From contig NZ_CP065958.1 in assembly GCF_041270065.1 (NCBI RefSeq), positions 7,688,001-7,752,000 of the forward strand: 64,000 nucleotides of DNA. The letters run 5' to 3'. The notes under the pieces are model-generated. The model did no database searches. It saw nothing but the letters and a program-made list of their open reading frames with translations, and was not told where the DNA came from. Below, piece by piece: positions 43,347 to 53,900 of this stretch. A program made the translations under genes and the position numbers. The stretch's first letter is position 1, and each line of letters opens with the position of its first letter. This DNA is from Streptomyces fradiae (lineage in GTDB: Bacteria > Actinomycetota > Actinomycetes > Streptomycetales > Streptomycetaceae).

Positions 43347-45083
43347 ATGGGAACGAGTGAGGACGACAGACCGCTGGTGGACGGGCGGTTCCGGCTGGTC
43401 GGCCGACTGGGCAGCGGCGGCATGGGGACGGTGTGGCGGGCGCGGGACGTCGCCCTCGACCGGGACGTCGCCCTGAAGGAGGTCCGGCCGCCGGACCCGG
43501 CCGTCGAGGAGGCGAGCCCCGGCTTCACCGCCCAGCTGCGCGAGCGGGCGCTCCGCGAGGCCCGCGCCCTCGCCCGGCTCTCCCACCCGCACGTCGTGAC
43601 CATCCATCACATCGTCGAGCCGGGCGACGGCGCCCACCCGTGGATCGTGATGGAGCTGGTCCCCGGCCGGTCGCTCGCCGACCGGCTGGCCGACGGTCCT
43701 ATGGCGCCCGCCGAGGCCGTCACCCTCGGCCGCCAGGTCCTGTCCGCGCTGCGCGCCGCCCACGCCGCCGGCATCCAGCACCGCGATGTGAAACCCGCCA
43801 ACGTCCTGCTCCGTGAGGACGGCAGCGCCGTCCTCACGGACTTCGGCATCGCCGCCTTCAGCGAGACCACCTCGCGGCTCACCTCCACGGGCGACGTCAT
43901 CGGCTCCGCCGAGTTCATCGCCCCGGAGCGGCTGCGCGGCGAGGAGGGCAACCCGGCCTCCGACCTGTGGTCCCTCGGCATGCTCCTGTACGTGGCGGCC
44001 GAGGGCCACCACCCGCTGCGCCGCGCCACCAGCCTGGCCACGGTCGTCGCCGTGCTCGACGACCCGATCCCCGCGCCGGTACGGTCCGGGCCGCTGGCCC
44101 CGGTCCTCGCCCAGGTCCTCGTGCGCGACCCGGCGGCCCGGCCGGACGGCGCGCTCCTGGACCGGCTGCTCGCGGAGGCCGAGGCGCCCGAGACCCCGAC
44201 CCCGGCACCGACCCCGGGCGCTGTTCCGGCTCCGGCACCGGCACCGGCACCGGCTCCCGTTCCGGCACCGGCCGGGTTCGGGGCGCCGTACGCCCACCCC
44301 GCCTACGGCACCCCGGCTTCGCCCGCTCCGGCGCCCGGCCCGTCCCCGTGGGGCGCGCCGACCGCTCCGGCGGCCCCGCCCCGTACCCGTACCACCGCCA
44401 CGGCCGGCCGCCGGGCCGTGCTGGTCGCCGGAGCCGCGGTCCTCGTCACCGCCGTGGTGCTCGGAGTGGTGCAGCTGCTGCCCGACCGCGGCGACGGCAC
44501 CGACGCGGACGCCGGCGCCAAGGGCGGATCGACGCCGTCGACGGCGGCCCGTACGCCCGGCGGAGGCACGACCGGCACCCCCACCCGGACGCCCACCGCC
44601 ACCCCGACCGGCTCCGCCGCCCCCGCGCCGCAGGGCAGCCTGCTCACCCCGGCCAACGTACGGGCGGTGCTCAAGGCGTTCCGCGACGCGACCGGCACCA
44701 CCACCATGAAGGAGTTCAACGTCTACGAGGAGCACGCGTCCGCCGAGATCCCGACCAAGCCCGGGGCGAAGACGTACGACAACTACGCGTACCGCGACGG
44801 CGTCGTCACGAAGACCGGCCCCGGCGGGACCATCGACGCCCCGGACGAGCAGCCCTTCGACGTCGCCGCGATGGCCTGGGACACGCTGCCCGCGCTGATC
44901 GCCCGGGGCGAGCGCGAACTGAACGTCGAGAACCCCTCGCAGCGCTATGTGATCGTCGACCGCTGGACCTTCAACGAGGACCGGCCCTCGATGCGCTTCT
45001 ACCTCCTCAACGCGTACCACGCGACCGGCTATCTGGTGGCCGATCAGAAGGGAAAGGTCGTGGACACGTACGCGGCGGACTGA
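43347..45083 (+). CDS. membrane serine/threonine protein kinase
   Basis: 578 residues. The cytosolic kinase domain has GSGGMGTVWRARD, catalytic Lys in DVALKEV, HRDVKPANVLLRED, DFGIAAFSE and APERLRGEEG. A Pro/Ala-rich juxtamembrane region follows, then one membrane segment (AVLVAGAAVLVTAVVLGVVQ) and an extracellular domain of about 190 residues with no PASTA repeats. This is the Hanks-type architecture of Streptomyces sensors. The ligand is unknown. It probably has a leaderless start. Confidence 0.92.
   Translation: MGTSEDDRPLVDGRFRLVGRLGSGGMGTVWRARDVALDRDVALKEVRPPDPAVEEASPGFTAQLRERALREARALARLSHPHVVTIHHIVEPGDGAHPWIVMELVPGRSLADRLADGPMAPAEAVTLGRQVLSALRAAHAAGIQHRDVKPANVLLREDGSAVLTDFGIAAFSETTSRLTSTGDVIGSAEFIAPERLRGEEGNPASDLWSLGMLLYVAAEGHHPLRRATSLATVVAVLDDPIPAPVRSGPLAPVLAQVLVRDPAARPDGALLDRLLAEAEAPETPTPAPTPGAVPAPAPAPAPAPVPAPAGFGAPYAHPAYGTPASPAPAPGPSPWGAPTAPAAPPRTRTTATAGRRAVLVAGAAVLVTAVVLGVVQLLPDRGDGTDADAGAKGGSTPSTAARTPGGGTTGTPTRTPTATPTGSAAPAPQGSLLTPANVRAVLKAFRDATGTTTMKEFNVYEEHASAEIPTKPGAKTYDNYAYRDGVVTKTGPGGTIDAPDEQPFDVAAMAWDTLPALIARGERELNVENPSQRYVIVDRWTFNEDRPSMRFYLLNAYHATGYLVADQKGKVVDTYAAD
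44226..44274 (+). repeat. CCGGCA repeat coding for Pro-Ala
   Basis: Runs of CCGGCACCGG units in frame in the kinase gene, encoding a Pro-Ala hinge between the kinase domain and membrane segment. Confidence 0.6.
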
Positions 45084-45163
45084 GCCGGGCCCTTCCGCGG
45101 TGAATCATGGACGGGCGCGGAGCCGCCGGGCCGCGCTCCCCTCGCGGAAGGAGCCTGACGCGG

Positions 45164-45898
45164 ATGCGTACGCTGCTCGTGGACGCGGCCCGCGCACTGG
45201 TCCCGCCGAAAGGGGACCGGCACGGCCCGCTGCCCCCACTGCTCCTCGCCCTCACGGTGCTGACCGGCCTAGTGGACGCGGTCAGCTTTCTGGGCCTCGG
45301 TCACGTCTTCGTCGCCAACATGACGGGCAACGTGGTGTTCCTCGGCTTCGCCCTCGCCGGCGCCCAGGGACACTCCGTCCTCGCCTCCGGCGTGTCGCTC
45401 GCCGCCTTCGTCACCGGGGCGGCGGCCGGCGGCCGTTTCGGTGGACGGCTCGCCGCGCACCGCGGGCGCCTGATCGCCGGGGCGATGACCGTGCAGGCCG
45501 CGCTCTTCGCCGCCGCGCTCGTCGTGTCCGTGGTGGTCGGCAGCCTGGAGGGAAGGCCCGCCCGCTTCCTGGTGATCGTGCCGCTCGCCCTCGCGATGGG
45601 GCTGCAGAACTCCGTCGCCCGCCGGCTGGGCGTCCCGGACGAGACCACGACCGTGGTGAACCAGACCCTCACCGGCCTTGTCGCGGACACCGCCCAGGTC
45701 GGCGGAGCGGCACACCGCCGCGGCCGCCGCGCCCTGTCGGTGATCGCCCTGTGCCTGGGCGGACTGACGGGCGGTCTGCTCCTGTTCGGCTCCGGTATTC
45801 CACTGGTCCTCGGCGTCGGCCTCGGCCTGCTCGCGACGGCCGCCGCCGTGCTGTGGCGGCTCTCGACCCCGGACGCGGTGTGGGCGACCGCCCCCTAG
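45164..45898 (+). CDS. YoaK-like DUF1275 membrane protein
   Basis: 244-residue integral membrane protein with about six hydrophobic segments. The family-like stretch LTGLVDAVSFLGLGHVFVANMTGNVVFLGFAL is at the start, and ALAMGLQNSVARRLGVPDETTTVVNQTLTGL in the middle is highly diagnostic of DUF1275/YoaK proteins. Function is unknown; transport has been suggested for the family. AAGGAG lies ten bases before ATG 45164. Confidence 0.88.
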   Translation: MRTLLVDAARALVPPKGDRHGPLPPLLLALTVLTGLVDAVSFLGLGHVFVANMTGNVVFLGFALAGAQGHSVLASGVSLAAFVTGAAAGGRFGGRLAAHRGRLIAGAMTVQAALFAAALVVSVVVGSLEGRPARFLVIVPLALAMGLQNSVARRLGVPDETTTVVNQTLTGLVADTAQVGGAAHRRGRRALSVIALCLGGLTGGLLLFGSGIPLVLGVGLGLLATAAAVLWRLSTPDAVWATAP

Positions 45899-45911
45899 CG
45901 AGAGGGGAGAG

Positions 45912-46382
45912 CTAGCGGCGGACGGGGGTGTCCCGTACCGGGTGCTTGCTGAGGATCGAGACCCGGTTGAAGGCGTTGATGGTGATGGCCACCCAGATCA
46001 CCGCGGACAGCTCGTTCTCGGTCAGCGCCTCCCGTGCCTCGGCGTAGGCGTGTTCCTGGGCGAGGGCGTCCGCCGGGTGGGTGGTCGCCTCCGCGAGGGC
46101 GAGCGCGGCGCGCTCGCGCGGGGTGAAGAGCTCGGTGTCGCGCCAGGCGGCGAGCACGCCGATCCGGCGGGTGGTCTCGCCGGCGCGGAGCGCGGCGCGG
46201 GTGTGCACGTCCAGGCAGTACGCGCAGCCGTTGAGCTGCGAGACCCGCAGGTTCACCAGCTCCACCAGGACGCGGTCGAGGCCCGCCTCGGCGGCGGTCG
46301 TCCGGACGGCCTCGGCCGTCTTCACGAGCGCCTGGTAGGCGGCGGGGCTCTGCTTGTCGACGTACACCCGCTGCTCGCTCAC
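45912..46382 (-). CDS. AhpD-type alkylhydroperoxidase/CMD-family protein
   Basis: 156 residues. CxxC is in RVSQLNGCAYCLDVHTRAAL, as in AhpD, followed by the family helix LTENELSAVIWVAITINAFNRVS. It probably reduces organic peroxides using a thiol partner. It is divergent from a pirin gene, a common redox-stress pairing, with candidate promoters in the 98-base gap. Confidence 0.9.
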   Translation of the reverse strand: MSEQRVYVDKQSPAAYQALVKTAEAVRTTAAEAGLDRVLVELVNLRVSQLNGCAYCLDVHTRAALRAGETTRRIGVLAAWRDTELFTPRERAALALAEATTHPADALAQEHAYAEAREALTENELSAVIWVAITINAFNRVSILSKHPVRDTPVRR

Positions 46383-46423
46383 CGTCTGCTCCCTCGCCGT
46401 CGTCCCGGGTTGTCCTCGGGACT

Positions 46424-46451
46424 ATTATCACCCATGATTGTTGAATCGGAA
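46424..46451 (-). promoter_or_regulatory. candidate promoter of the AhpD-like gene
   Basis: On the minus strand GATAAT (46429-46424) is preceded by TTCCGA (46451-46446) with a 16-base spacer. The surrounding AT-rich patch also has TATCTT on the plus strand (46454-46459), a possible -10 for the pirin gene. Confidence 0.4.
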
Positions 46452-46480
46452 ACTATCTTGTTCGGTGAGAGGGGTCGGGA

Positions 46481-47395
46481 ATGGGTGCCAACGAGGTCGA
46501 GGTCCTCACGGCCCGGGACGTCCCGCTGGGCGGCCCGCGCGCCATGACCGTACGACGGACCCTGCCGCAGCGGTCGCGCACCCTCATCGGCGCGTGGTGC
46601 TTCGCGGACCACTACGGCCCCGACCTGGTGGCCGAGTCCGGCGGCATGGACGTGGCCCCGCACCCGCACACCGGGCTGCAGACCGTGAGCTGGCTGTTCA
46701 CCGGCGAGATCGAGCACCGCGACAGCCTGGGCACCCACGCGTACGTCCGCCCGGGCGAGATCAACCTCATGACCGGCGGCCACGGCATCAGCCACTCCGA
46801 GGTCTCCACCCCCGAGACCACCGTCCTGCACGGCGTCCAGCTCTGGCTCGCCCTCCCCGACGCCCACCGCCACACCCCGCGCGCCTTCCAGCACCACGCC
46901 CCGAAGCCGGTCCGCGTCGACGGCGCCGAACTCCGGGTCTTCCTCGGCACCCTGGCCGGCGACACCTCCCCGGTCCGCACCTTCACCCCGCTGCTCGGCG
47001 CCGAACTCCTCCTCGACCCCGGCGCCACCGTCACCCTCGACACCGAACCCGCCTTCGAGCACGGCCTCCTCGTCGACGAGGGCGACATCCGACTCGACGC
47101 CACCGTCCTCCACCCCACCGAACTCGGCTACACGGCCCCCGGCCGCACCTCCCTCACCCTCACCAACACCTCCCCGCACCGCGCCCGCGCCGTCCTCCTC
47201 GGCGGCACCCCCTTCGGCGAGGAGATCATCATGTGGTGGAACTTCATCGCCCGCACCGACGCCGAGATCCGCCAGGCGAGGGAGGACTGGATGACCGGCG
47301 ACCGCTTCGGCGAGGTCCACGGCTACCCGGGCGACCGCCTCCCGGCCCCGGAGCTCCCCACGACCCCGCTCAAGGCCCGCCGCAACCCGCGCTGA
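46481..47395 (+). CDS. pirin-family protein
   Basis: 304 residues with a double beta-barrel cupin layout. The metal site ligands are in APHPHTGLQTVSWLFTGEIEHRDS and GHGISHSEVS, typical of pirins, and LHGVQLWLALPDAHR follows. Pirins act as iron-dependent quercetinases or redox regulators. GAGAGGGG precedes the ATG. Divergent from the AhpD-like gene. Confidence 0.92.
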   Translation: MGANEVEVLTARDVPLGGPRAMTVRRTLPQRSRTLIGAWCFADHYGPDLVAESGGMDVAPHPHTGLQTVSWLFTGEIEHRDSLGTHAYVRPGEINLMTGGHGISHSEVSTPETTVLHGVQLWLALPDAHRHTPRAFQHHAPKPVRVDGAELRVFLGTLAGDTSPVRTFTPLLGAELLLDPGATVTLDTEPAFEHGLLVDEGDIRLDATVLHPTELGYTAPGRTSLTLTNTSPHRARAVLLGGTPFGEEIIMWWNFIARTDAEIRQAREDWMTGDRFGEVHGYPGDRLPAPELPTTPLKARRNPR

Positions 47396-47559
47396 CCCGG
47401 GGGTTTCGGTCATCTATGCTTCTGAGCGGCCACGAGGCGATGGACCACATGACGCCGATCATGAAGATCCTGGGGAATCGAGTGACCGCCGCAACGTGCC
47501 CGGGCGGTGCGGGTAGCCCGGCTCTCGCCGCGAACAGAAATCCCAGGGAGAAGTGAGGT

Positions 47560-48222
47560 ATGTCAGTGATCTGCGTCGGAGGCATGATCGGGATCGGCAA
47601 GACGAGCGTGGCCGAGCTGCTCGCGAAGGAGCTCGGCAGCCACGTCTTCTACGAGACCGTGGACGACAACCCGATCCTGCCGCTCTTCTACACGGCGAGC
47701 CCCGAGGAGATACAGGCGAAGCGCTACCCCTTCCTGCTCCAGCTCTACTTCCTGCAGACGCGGTTCGCCGCGATCAAGGAGGCGTACAAGCAGGGCGACA
47801 ACGTCCTCGACCGGTCCATCTACGAGGACTGGTACTTCGCCAAGGTCAACCACGACCTGGGCCGCATCAGCTCCCTCGAGATGCAGGTGTACGAGGGGCT
47901 GCTGGAAGAGATGATGCGCGAGATCGACGGCCTGCCGTACCGCAAGGCACCCGACCTCATGGTCTACCTCAAGGCGGACTTCGAGACCGTGCTGCACCGC
48001 ATCGGGCTGCGCGGCCGTGACTTCGAGCAGGACGAGGCCCTCGTCGAGTACTACCGCACGCTGTGGTCCGGTTACGACGACTGGGTGCACAAGCACTACT
48101 CGGCCAGCGACGTCCTCGTCATCGACATGAACCGCACCGACGTCGTGAACAACCCCGACGACGCGGCCCGCGTGGCGCAGGAGGTCAAGGACGCCCTGGC
48201 CGCCGCCAGGTGCCGCGCCTGA
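47560..48222 (+). CDS. deoxynucleoside kinase
   Basis: 220-residue P-loop kinase of the dAK/dGK/dCK group. GGMIGIGKTSVAELL is the Walker A site, NVLDRSIYEDWYFAK holds the DRS motif that positions the nucleoside, and a lid-like arginine-containing RIGLRGRDFEQDEA follows. It phosphorylates deoxyadenosine or deoxyguanosine for salvage in the cytosol. AGGGAG and GAGG precede the ATG. A hairpin lies 23 bases after the stop. Confidence 0.9.
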   Translation: MSVICVGGMIGIGKTSVAELLAKELGSHVFYETVDDNPILPLFYTASPEEIQAKRYPFLLQLYFLQTRFAAIKEAYKQGDNVLDRSIYEDWYFAKVNHDLGRISSLEMQVYEGLLEEMMREIDGLPYRKAPDLMVYLKADFETVLHRIGLRGRDFEQDEALVEYYRTLWSGYDDWVHKHYSASDVLVIDMNRTDVVNNPDDAARVAQEVKDALAAARCRA

Positions 48223-48244
48223 CGCCGTAACACCTAGGATGTCG

Positions 48245-48272
48245 GCCGTCCGGGCGGATGCGCCCGGACGGC
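48245..48272 (+). terminator. perfect 11-base-pair hairpin after the kinase gene
   Basis: GCCGTCCGGGC and GCCCGGACGGC around GGATGC. It lies between the kinase stop and the DUF5685 start. A -10-like TAGGAT just before it (48235-48240) means it might instead be the 5' hairpin of the DUF5685 transcript. Confidence 0.55.
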
Positions 48273-48295
48273 AGTTCCTACGGGGGAGAACATCG

Positions 48296-49675
48296 GTGTT
48301 CGGAATCATCAGGCCGTGCCGCCATCGCCTGGGCGAGGGCCTGCGGGTCGAGTGGATGGCGCATCTGTGCGGGCTGTGCCTGGCGCTGCGCAGCGAGTAC
48401 GGGCAGTTCGCGAGGGTCGCGACCAACTACGACGGCCTGATCGTCTCGGTGCTGACCGAGGCGCAGTCGGAGCGCACCGGGGACTGGCGGCGCGGAGCGG
48501 GCCCGTGCCCGCTGCGCGGGATGCGGTCGGCGGACGTGGCGCAGGGGGAGGGCGCGCGGCTGGCGGCGACGGTGTCGCTGGTGCTCGCCGCGGCGAAGAT
48601 ACGTGACCATGTGGCCGACGGCGACGGTCTGTTGGGGCGCCGCCCGGTGGCCCTTGCGGCGCGCCGGATCGCCCACGGCTGGGACCGAGCGGGCGCCGCG
48701 GGCGGCGAACGGCTCGGCTTCGACACCGCCGTGCTGCTCGGGGCGGTCGAGCGTCAGCCGGAGGTCGAGCGGTCGACCGGCCACGGGGGCTCGCTGCTTA
48801 CGGTCACGGAGCCGACCGAGACGGCGACCGCGGCCGCCTTCGCGTACACCGCGGTGCTCACGGACCGTCCGGGCAACGCCGAACCGCTGGCGGAAGCGGG
48901 CCGTCTGTTCGGCCGGCTCGCGCATCTGCTGGACGCGGTGGAGGACCTGGACGCGGACCGGGCGTCGGGCGCGTGGAACCCGATCGCCGTGACCGGCGCG
49001 GACCGCGCCGAGGTGCGCCGGCTGTGCGACGACGCCGTCCACGGCATCCGACTCGCCCTGTCCGACGCCGTGTTCGTCGACGGACGGCTGGTACATGCGC
49101 TGCTGGGTGGCGAGTTGGAACGTGCCGTCGACCGGGTCTTCGACCCCCGGCATCGCCACCACCAGCATCGGCACCAGCACCAGCAGCAGCCGGGGCGGCG
49201 GGCGCGGGGCCTGCGCATCGTGCCCTGGCTGGGACGTCGTACGCCGACGGAAACGCCCGTGGAATCTGCCCCGCAGACCGGTGAAGGTGCGGCCTGCGGC
49301 GTCGGGGCGATGGCCTCGGGCCGGCCGCAGGAGGGGCAGTGCCGGCGGTGTCACGAGTGGCGCAGGCTGTGCCCGGACTGCCGGCTCTGCTACAGCTGCT
49401 GCCGCTGCAGCGACGACGACGGCACGGACGACGGTGAGCCCATACAGTTCGGCGACGGCAACAGCGGCGGCGGTTCGAGCCGGGACGGTTCCGGCGGCGA
49501 CGGCTGGTTCGGCGGGCGGGGCGGCGGCAACTCGGGCGGCGGCTCGGGTGGTTCGGGTGGCGGGCACGGGTTCGGCGGCTCCGGTGGTTCCGGCGGTGGG
49601 TCGGGCGACGGCTGTGGCGGCGGTGGTGGCGGCTGCTGCAACCCGTGCAAGTGCTGCTGCGACTGCTGCGACTGA
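48296..49675 (+). CDS. DUF5685-family protein with Gly- and Cys-rich tail
   Basis: 459 residues. The N-terminal domain begins FGIIRPCRHRLGEGL and has HLCGLCLALRSEYGQFARVATNYDGL, matching the actinobacterial DUF5685 family. Paired cysteines are placed for metal binding. The middle has a His/Gln-rich run (RHRHHQHRHQHQQQ). The C-terminal third has CRRCHEWRRLCPDCRLCYSC, then about 100 Gly/Ser-rich residues, and finally CCNPCKCCCDCCD. GTG 48296 was chosen, with GGGGGAG upstream. Function unknown; metal binding is likely. Confidence 0.8.
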   Translation: MFGIIRPCRHRLGEGLRVEWMAHLCGLCLALRSEYGQFARVATNYDGLIVSVLTEAQSERTGDWRRGAGPCPLRGMRSADVAQGEGARLAATVSLVLAAAKIRDHVADGDGLLGRRPVALAARRIAHGWDRAGAAGGERLGFDTAVLLGAVERQPEVERSTGHGGSLLTVTEPTETATAAAFAYTAVLTDRPGNAEPLAEAGRLFGRLAHLLDAVEDLDADRASGAWNPIAVTGADRAEVRRLCDDAVHGIRLALSDAVFVDGRLVHALLGGELERAVDRVFDPRHRHHQHRHQHQQQPGRRARGLRIVPWLGRRTPTETPVESAPQTGEGAACGVGAMASGRPQEGQCRRCHEWRRLCPDCRLCYSCCRCSDDDGTDDGEPIQFGDGNSGGGSSRDGSGGDGWFGGRGGGNSGGGSGGSGGGHGFGGSGGSGGGSGDGCGGGGGGCCNPCKCCCDCCD

Positions 49676-49708
49676 ACCGGGTCTCCCGCCACTGCGCGGG
49701 GCGGCCGC

Positions 49709-50896
49709 CTACCGCTTGTCGTCCCGAAGCCACGCCAGCTTCTCCTCGGCCGCCTGCTCGCGGGGATGCCCCGGCCCGTAGATGCGCCGGTAGTCGCGGA
49801 CGCAGCGGTCCAGGAGCGCGGTGGCCTCGGCGTACCGCCCCACGTCGATCAGGACGTTGGCGAGGTTGTCCCGGGTCGACACGGTGACCGGGTGGTCCTC
49901 GCCGTTCAGGGCGACCCGGCCGGCCAGGACGTCGCGCAGCACCGGGACGGCGTCCTCGTACCGCTCCATGGCGTGCAGGACGGCGGCCAGGTTGTTGCGC
50001 GCCGTGAAGGTGTTCTCGTGGTGGGGTCCCACGGTCGCCTCGAAGGACCGGATGACGGCCCGGAGCTGCGTCTCCGCCTCGGCGTGGCGATTCAGCCGTA
50101 CGAGCACGGCACCCAGGTTGGCCCGGGCCGCCGCGGTGCGCTCGTGGTCGGGACCGTAACGCCGCTCAAGCCGGGGCACGAGGCCGCGCAGTGCCCGCTC
50201 CGCCTCCTGATGGCGGGCGCACTTGATCAGCGAGGCCGCGTGGGAGTTGGCGGCGGTCAGCACGTCCGGATGGTCGGGTCCGAGCAGCCTGGTGCGCCGC
50301 TCGAGCACGTCCCGGGCCAGCGGTTCTGCCTCGGGTGCGCGCCTGAGGTCCTCCAGGACGACCGCGAGCCCGGCCGCGCTGCGCAGGGTGTCGGGGTGAT
50401 CGCGCCCCAGGGTCTCCGACTGCCCGCGGAAGGTGTCGCGCCAGGCCGATTCGGCGAGTTGCAGCTGACCGGTCCTGTGGAGCAGGGCGGCGAGTTCGGC
50501 AGAGGTGCGCAGGGTCTCCGCGTGGTGGGGGCCCAGGACCGTCCACTGGCCCCGGGCCACCTGCTGGTAGTACGCCACCGCCTCCTCGCCGCGACCGGGC
50601 GTCGAGCCCAGCACGCGGGCCAGTTCGCGTACGGCGTCGAGCGCGTCCGGGTGCTCGGGGCCCAGCCGTTCGATGGCGGCGCGGGCGCGCATGGTGTGCC
50701 ACTCCTCGGGGGAGATCTCGACCCGCACGATCTCCTGCTCGGGACCGCCGTCCGTCACCTCGGTGAGGGTGATGTGCCCGCCGACCGGCCGTCCCTGTCC
50801 CTGCTCTTGTCCCTGTTCCTGCCCCTGCCCCTGGCGCTGTCGCTGCTGCTGTTCTTGATCTTCCTGGGCGGCCTTGCGCCGCCACCACCGGCTCAT
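49709..50896 (-). CDS. tetratricopeptide-repeat protein
   Basis: 395 residues. After a Trp/Arg/Lys start (SRWWRRKAAQ) there is a low-complexity Gln-rich run to about residue 35. Then come at least six TPR units of about 42 residues, marked by LGPHHAETLRT, LGRDHPDTLRS, LGPDHPDVLTA, YGPDHERTAAA, VGPHHENTFTA and NGEDHPVTVST. These are kinesin-light-chain-like repeats that scaffold protein partners. AAGGAG precedes ATG 50896. It lies 29 bases downstream of the CHAT gene, so both form an operon and it may be the CHAT protein's partner. Confidence 0.88.
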   Translation of the reverse strand: MSRWWRRKAAQEDQEQQQRQRQGQGQEQGQEQGQGRPVGGHITLTEVTDGGPEQEIVRVEISPEEWHTMRARAAIERLGPEHPDALDAVRELARVLGSTPGRGEEAVAYYQQVARGQWTVLGPHHAETLRTSAELAALLHRTGQLQLAESAWRDTFRGQSETLGRDHPDTLRSAAGLAVVLEDLRRAPEAEPLARDVLERRTRLLGPDHPDVLTAANSHAASLIKCARHQEAERALRGLVPRLERRYGPDHERTAAARANLGAVLVRLNRHAEAETQLRAVIRSFEATVGPHHENTFTARNNLAAVLHAMERYEDAVPVLRDVLAGRVALNGEDHPVTVSTRDNLANVLIDVGRYAEATALLDRCVRDYRRIYGPGHPREQAAEEKLAWLRDDKR

Positions 50897-50925
50897 CGCG
50901 ACTGTCTCCTTCGGTCGGGGGCGCC

Positions 50926-53900
50926 TCAGGCGCCCGCGTGTACGTGGGCGGCCCACAGGCTCGGGCTGGCGGCGAACGCGGCCCGGCACTCCCGGACCGC
51001 CTGGTGCAGCGCGGCCGCCGTCCGGCTGTCGTCAAGGGCCGGCCCGCCGTCGCCGTCGTCGGTACGAAGCCGCCGGTAGAGGAGGCGGGTGACACGGACC
51101 GCCACGACGTCGTGCACCGGCCAGAGCGTGCCGACGGCCTGGGGATACCCCGCGAGCTGGAAGGCGGAGGTGATGTGGATGGACTCGTCGGCCAGGTGCC
51201 CGTCGGCGCGCGCCGTTTCGCAGGCCGAGAGCACCACGAGCCGCGCGGCCGGCAGGTCGAGCCGGGCGATCTGCCGGACCGTCAACGGCCGGGTCGGATG
51301 GTCGTGCACCAGGAGCCGGCCCGCCGAGGGGGCGGCGGGTTCACTGACTCCGTGGCAGGCGAAGTGGACGCACGGGTGATCCGGCAGGGCGGCCATGACC
51401 CGGTCGAAGGTGGCCTCCTCCCCGTACAGCACATCGGTCGGCAGCAGCGCGCGCAGCGTCTCCGCCTCGCGTCGTGCTCCGCCGAGCGGCCGGGCTCCTG
51501 GCGTGTCGGGGAGCGCGACGGCGAGGAGCCGGCCGGCCGGGCGCGGGGCGGCGGCCCGGTCCCGGGCGTACCGGAGCGCCCGGACGGTCGGCGTGTAGGA
51601 GGAGACCACCCGGTCCATGACGGTCCGCGGTGCCGGCCCCGGCTCACTCGTACCCTGCGGTACGACGTCGACGGCCTCGTCATGGTGGCCTGCCGCGTGC
51701 AGGGGCAGGGCGGCCAGCGTCCCGCCCGGCGACCACCACAGCCGGGGCAGCTCGCCCCCGTCCCCGCCCCCGGCCCCGGGAACCACGGGAGCACCGGAGA
51801 GGCCGAGCCGGTCGAGTACGGGGCCGGTGACGTGGTCCCAGGTCCACGCCAGGACCTGGGCGACGGTCCGCTGGGCGGCCTTGTCGCGGGCGGGGTCCAT
51901 CGCGTCGGCGAGCGCGCGCCGGAGCCGGTCGGCCTGTGCGCCGACCGCGTCCGGCGTTGCCTGCGGCAGGGGTACGAGCAGGACGCCCTCCGGACGCAGG
52001 ACGAGGGCGTCGCTGCGGTAGCCGCTGCAGTAGGCGAGCACCACCGGGCCGTCCTGCGCGCACGCGAGCAGCGCGTTCTCGTCCGGTGCGCCGAGGAAGT
52101 CGGCGAAGCCCGGTGCCCGGCGGATCTCCGCCACCAGCTCCTCTAGGCGGCTCGCCAGGGTGTGCCGCTGGTCCGCGGTGGCGGGCGGCAGCCGGCCCAG
52201 AGCCGCTTCCGCCGCGTCGACGGCTTCGAGCGCGTCGAGCCGGTCACGGATCGAGACGAACCGCTCGGCGAGACCCGGATGGGCGCCGCGCAGCCGCCCG
52301 ATCCCGTCCCGGGTGTCCATGGCCCGGCTCAGCAGGACGCCCCGGCCCTGTTCCAGGAGCGACACCGCGTGCTCCGCACGCCCCGCGTTGACCGCGCAGG
52401 CGGCGGCCTCGGCGGCGAGCCCCCGCACCCGGGACAGGCCGCGCTCCTGGTCGCCGCGGGCCAGCCGGCCGGACGTGGCGAACGGCAGGAGCTCCAGGGC
52501 CGCTTCATGGCCGCGCAGCGCCTCGCTCCAGCGGAGGCCTGCCGCCGCGGCGGCTCCCCAGTCCCAGGCCGCGAGAACCCGCTCGTAGGCGGGCAGGGTC
52601 CTCGTACCGGCGGCCTGCCGGTAGGCGTCCTCGGCGGCCCGCAGCACGGCCGGGTCGCCGTCCTGGTGGTGCAGGGCGCGTAACGCGTCGCCGTACGTGT
52701 GCAGATAGGTGCCGTGGGCCGGATCGCCCTCCGGGGCGGACCAGACGGCGCGGCCCAGGTCGCTGACCGCCTGCTCAAGCAGCCCTTCGCGGGGGCTGTG
52801 GTGATGCTTCGTCAGGCGCGTGGATCCGAGGTTCGAGAGGACGAGCGCCAGTGCCGGATCGCCGTACGGGATGTGCCCGGCGGCCTCCTCGAGGAGGGCG
52901 GCCGCCTCGTCGAGGTCCGCCACGTCGGGGTGTGCCGTTTCGGGGTTCGTCACGTCGAGGTTCGTCACGTCGGGGTCCGCGACGCCGGGGTCGGCCGTCG
53001 CGGGGTCCGTCCTGTCGGCGCGCCCGCCGAACCGTCCGCGCAGGGCGTTGGCCAGGTGGTTCAGCCGGTCCGCGCGGACCGCTCCGGTCCGCGGGGCCAG
53101 GGCCAGGGCGCGACGGGCGGTGTCGACCGCCTCGTCGGCGGCGGCCGGGTCGCCCGTCGCGCCGTGCCAGCTCTGCAGCACCACGCCGAGGTTGGCGAGG
53201 CGGGCGGCCTGCGCGGTGGGGGAGGCGGGAGCCGCGTCGAGCGCGGTCCGGGCCAGTCGGGTGGCTTCCCGGAGGGATTCCAGGTCGCCCGTCTGCAGGC
53301 CGCGCTCCCGCAGGGTGACGGCGAGATTCGCCAGGGTGTCGGCGTACGGGCCGGTGCCCGGCCGCTGCTGGGCCAGGGCGGACCGGAGGACGGCGATCGC
53401 CTCGTCGAGCACCGTCGCGTCCCCGGTCGACTGGGCCAGCCGGTGCAGGGTGTTGCCGAGGGTGTTCATCCCCATGGCCCGCTCGGGGGCGCCGGCGTCG
53501 TACAGCGGCAGGGCCTCGCGCAGCAGCTGGACGGACTCATGGAGCAGCCCGGGATCGCCGTTGCCCTCGGCGGCCAGCCGCAGGGCGACGGCCAGACCGG
53601 CGAGCCGCGCGGGGTGTTTCGGGTGGCCGGCCCGGCTCTCGGCCAGGGCGGTGCGGTGCACCTCCAGCATCTCGGCGCGGTGCGCCTCGTCGGTGTCGTG
53701 ATCGTGCCGGCTGCGCAGTCCCTGGGAGAGGTTCGCAAGGACGAGCGGGCGCACCTCGCTGCCCGGCGGGCTCTCCCGCAGGGCCGTCCGCCACTGGTCC
53801 AGGGCCTCGCGCAGCGCCGCGGTGTCGCCGCTGTGCAGATAGGCGCTGTGCAGCGCCGTGGCGAGGTTGTTGCGGTAGCCGGGCCGGTCGGGCGAGCCGG

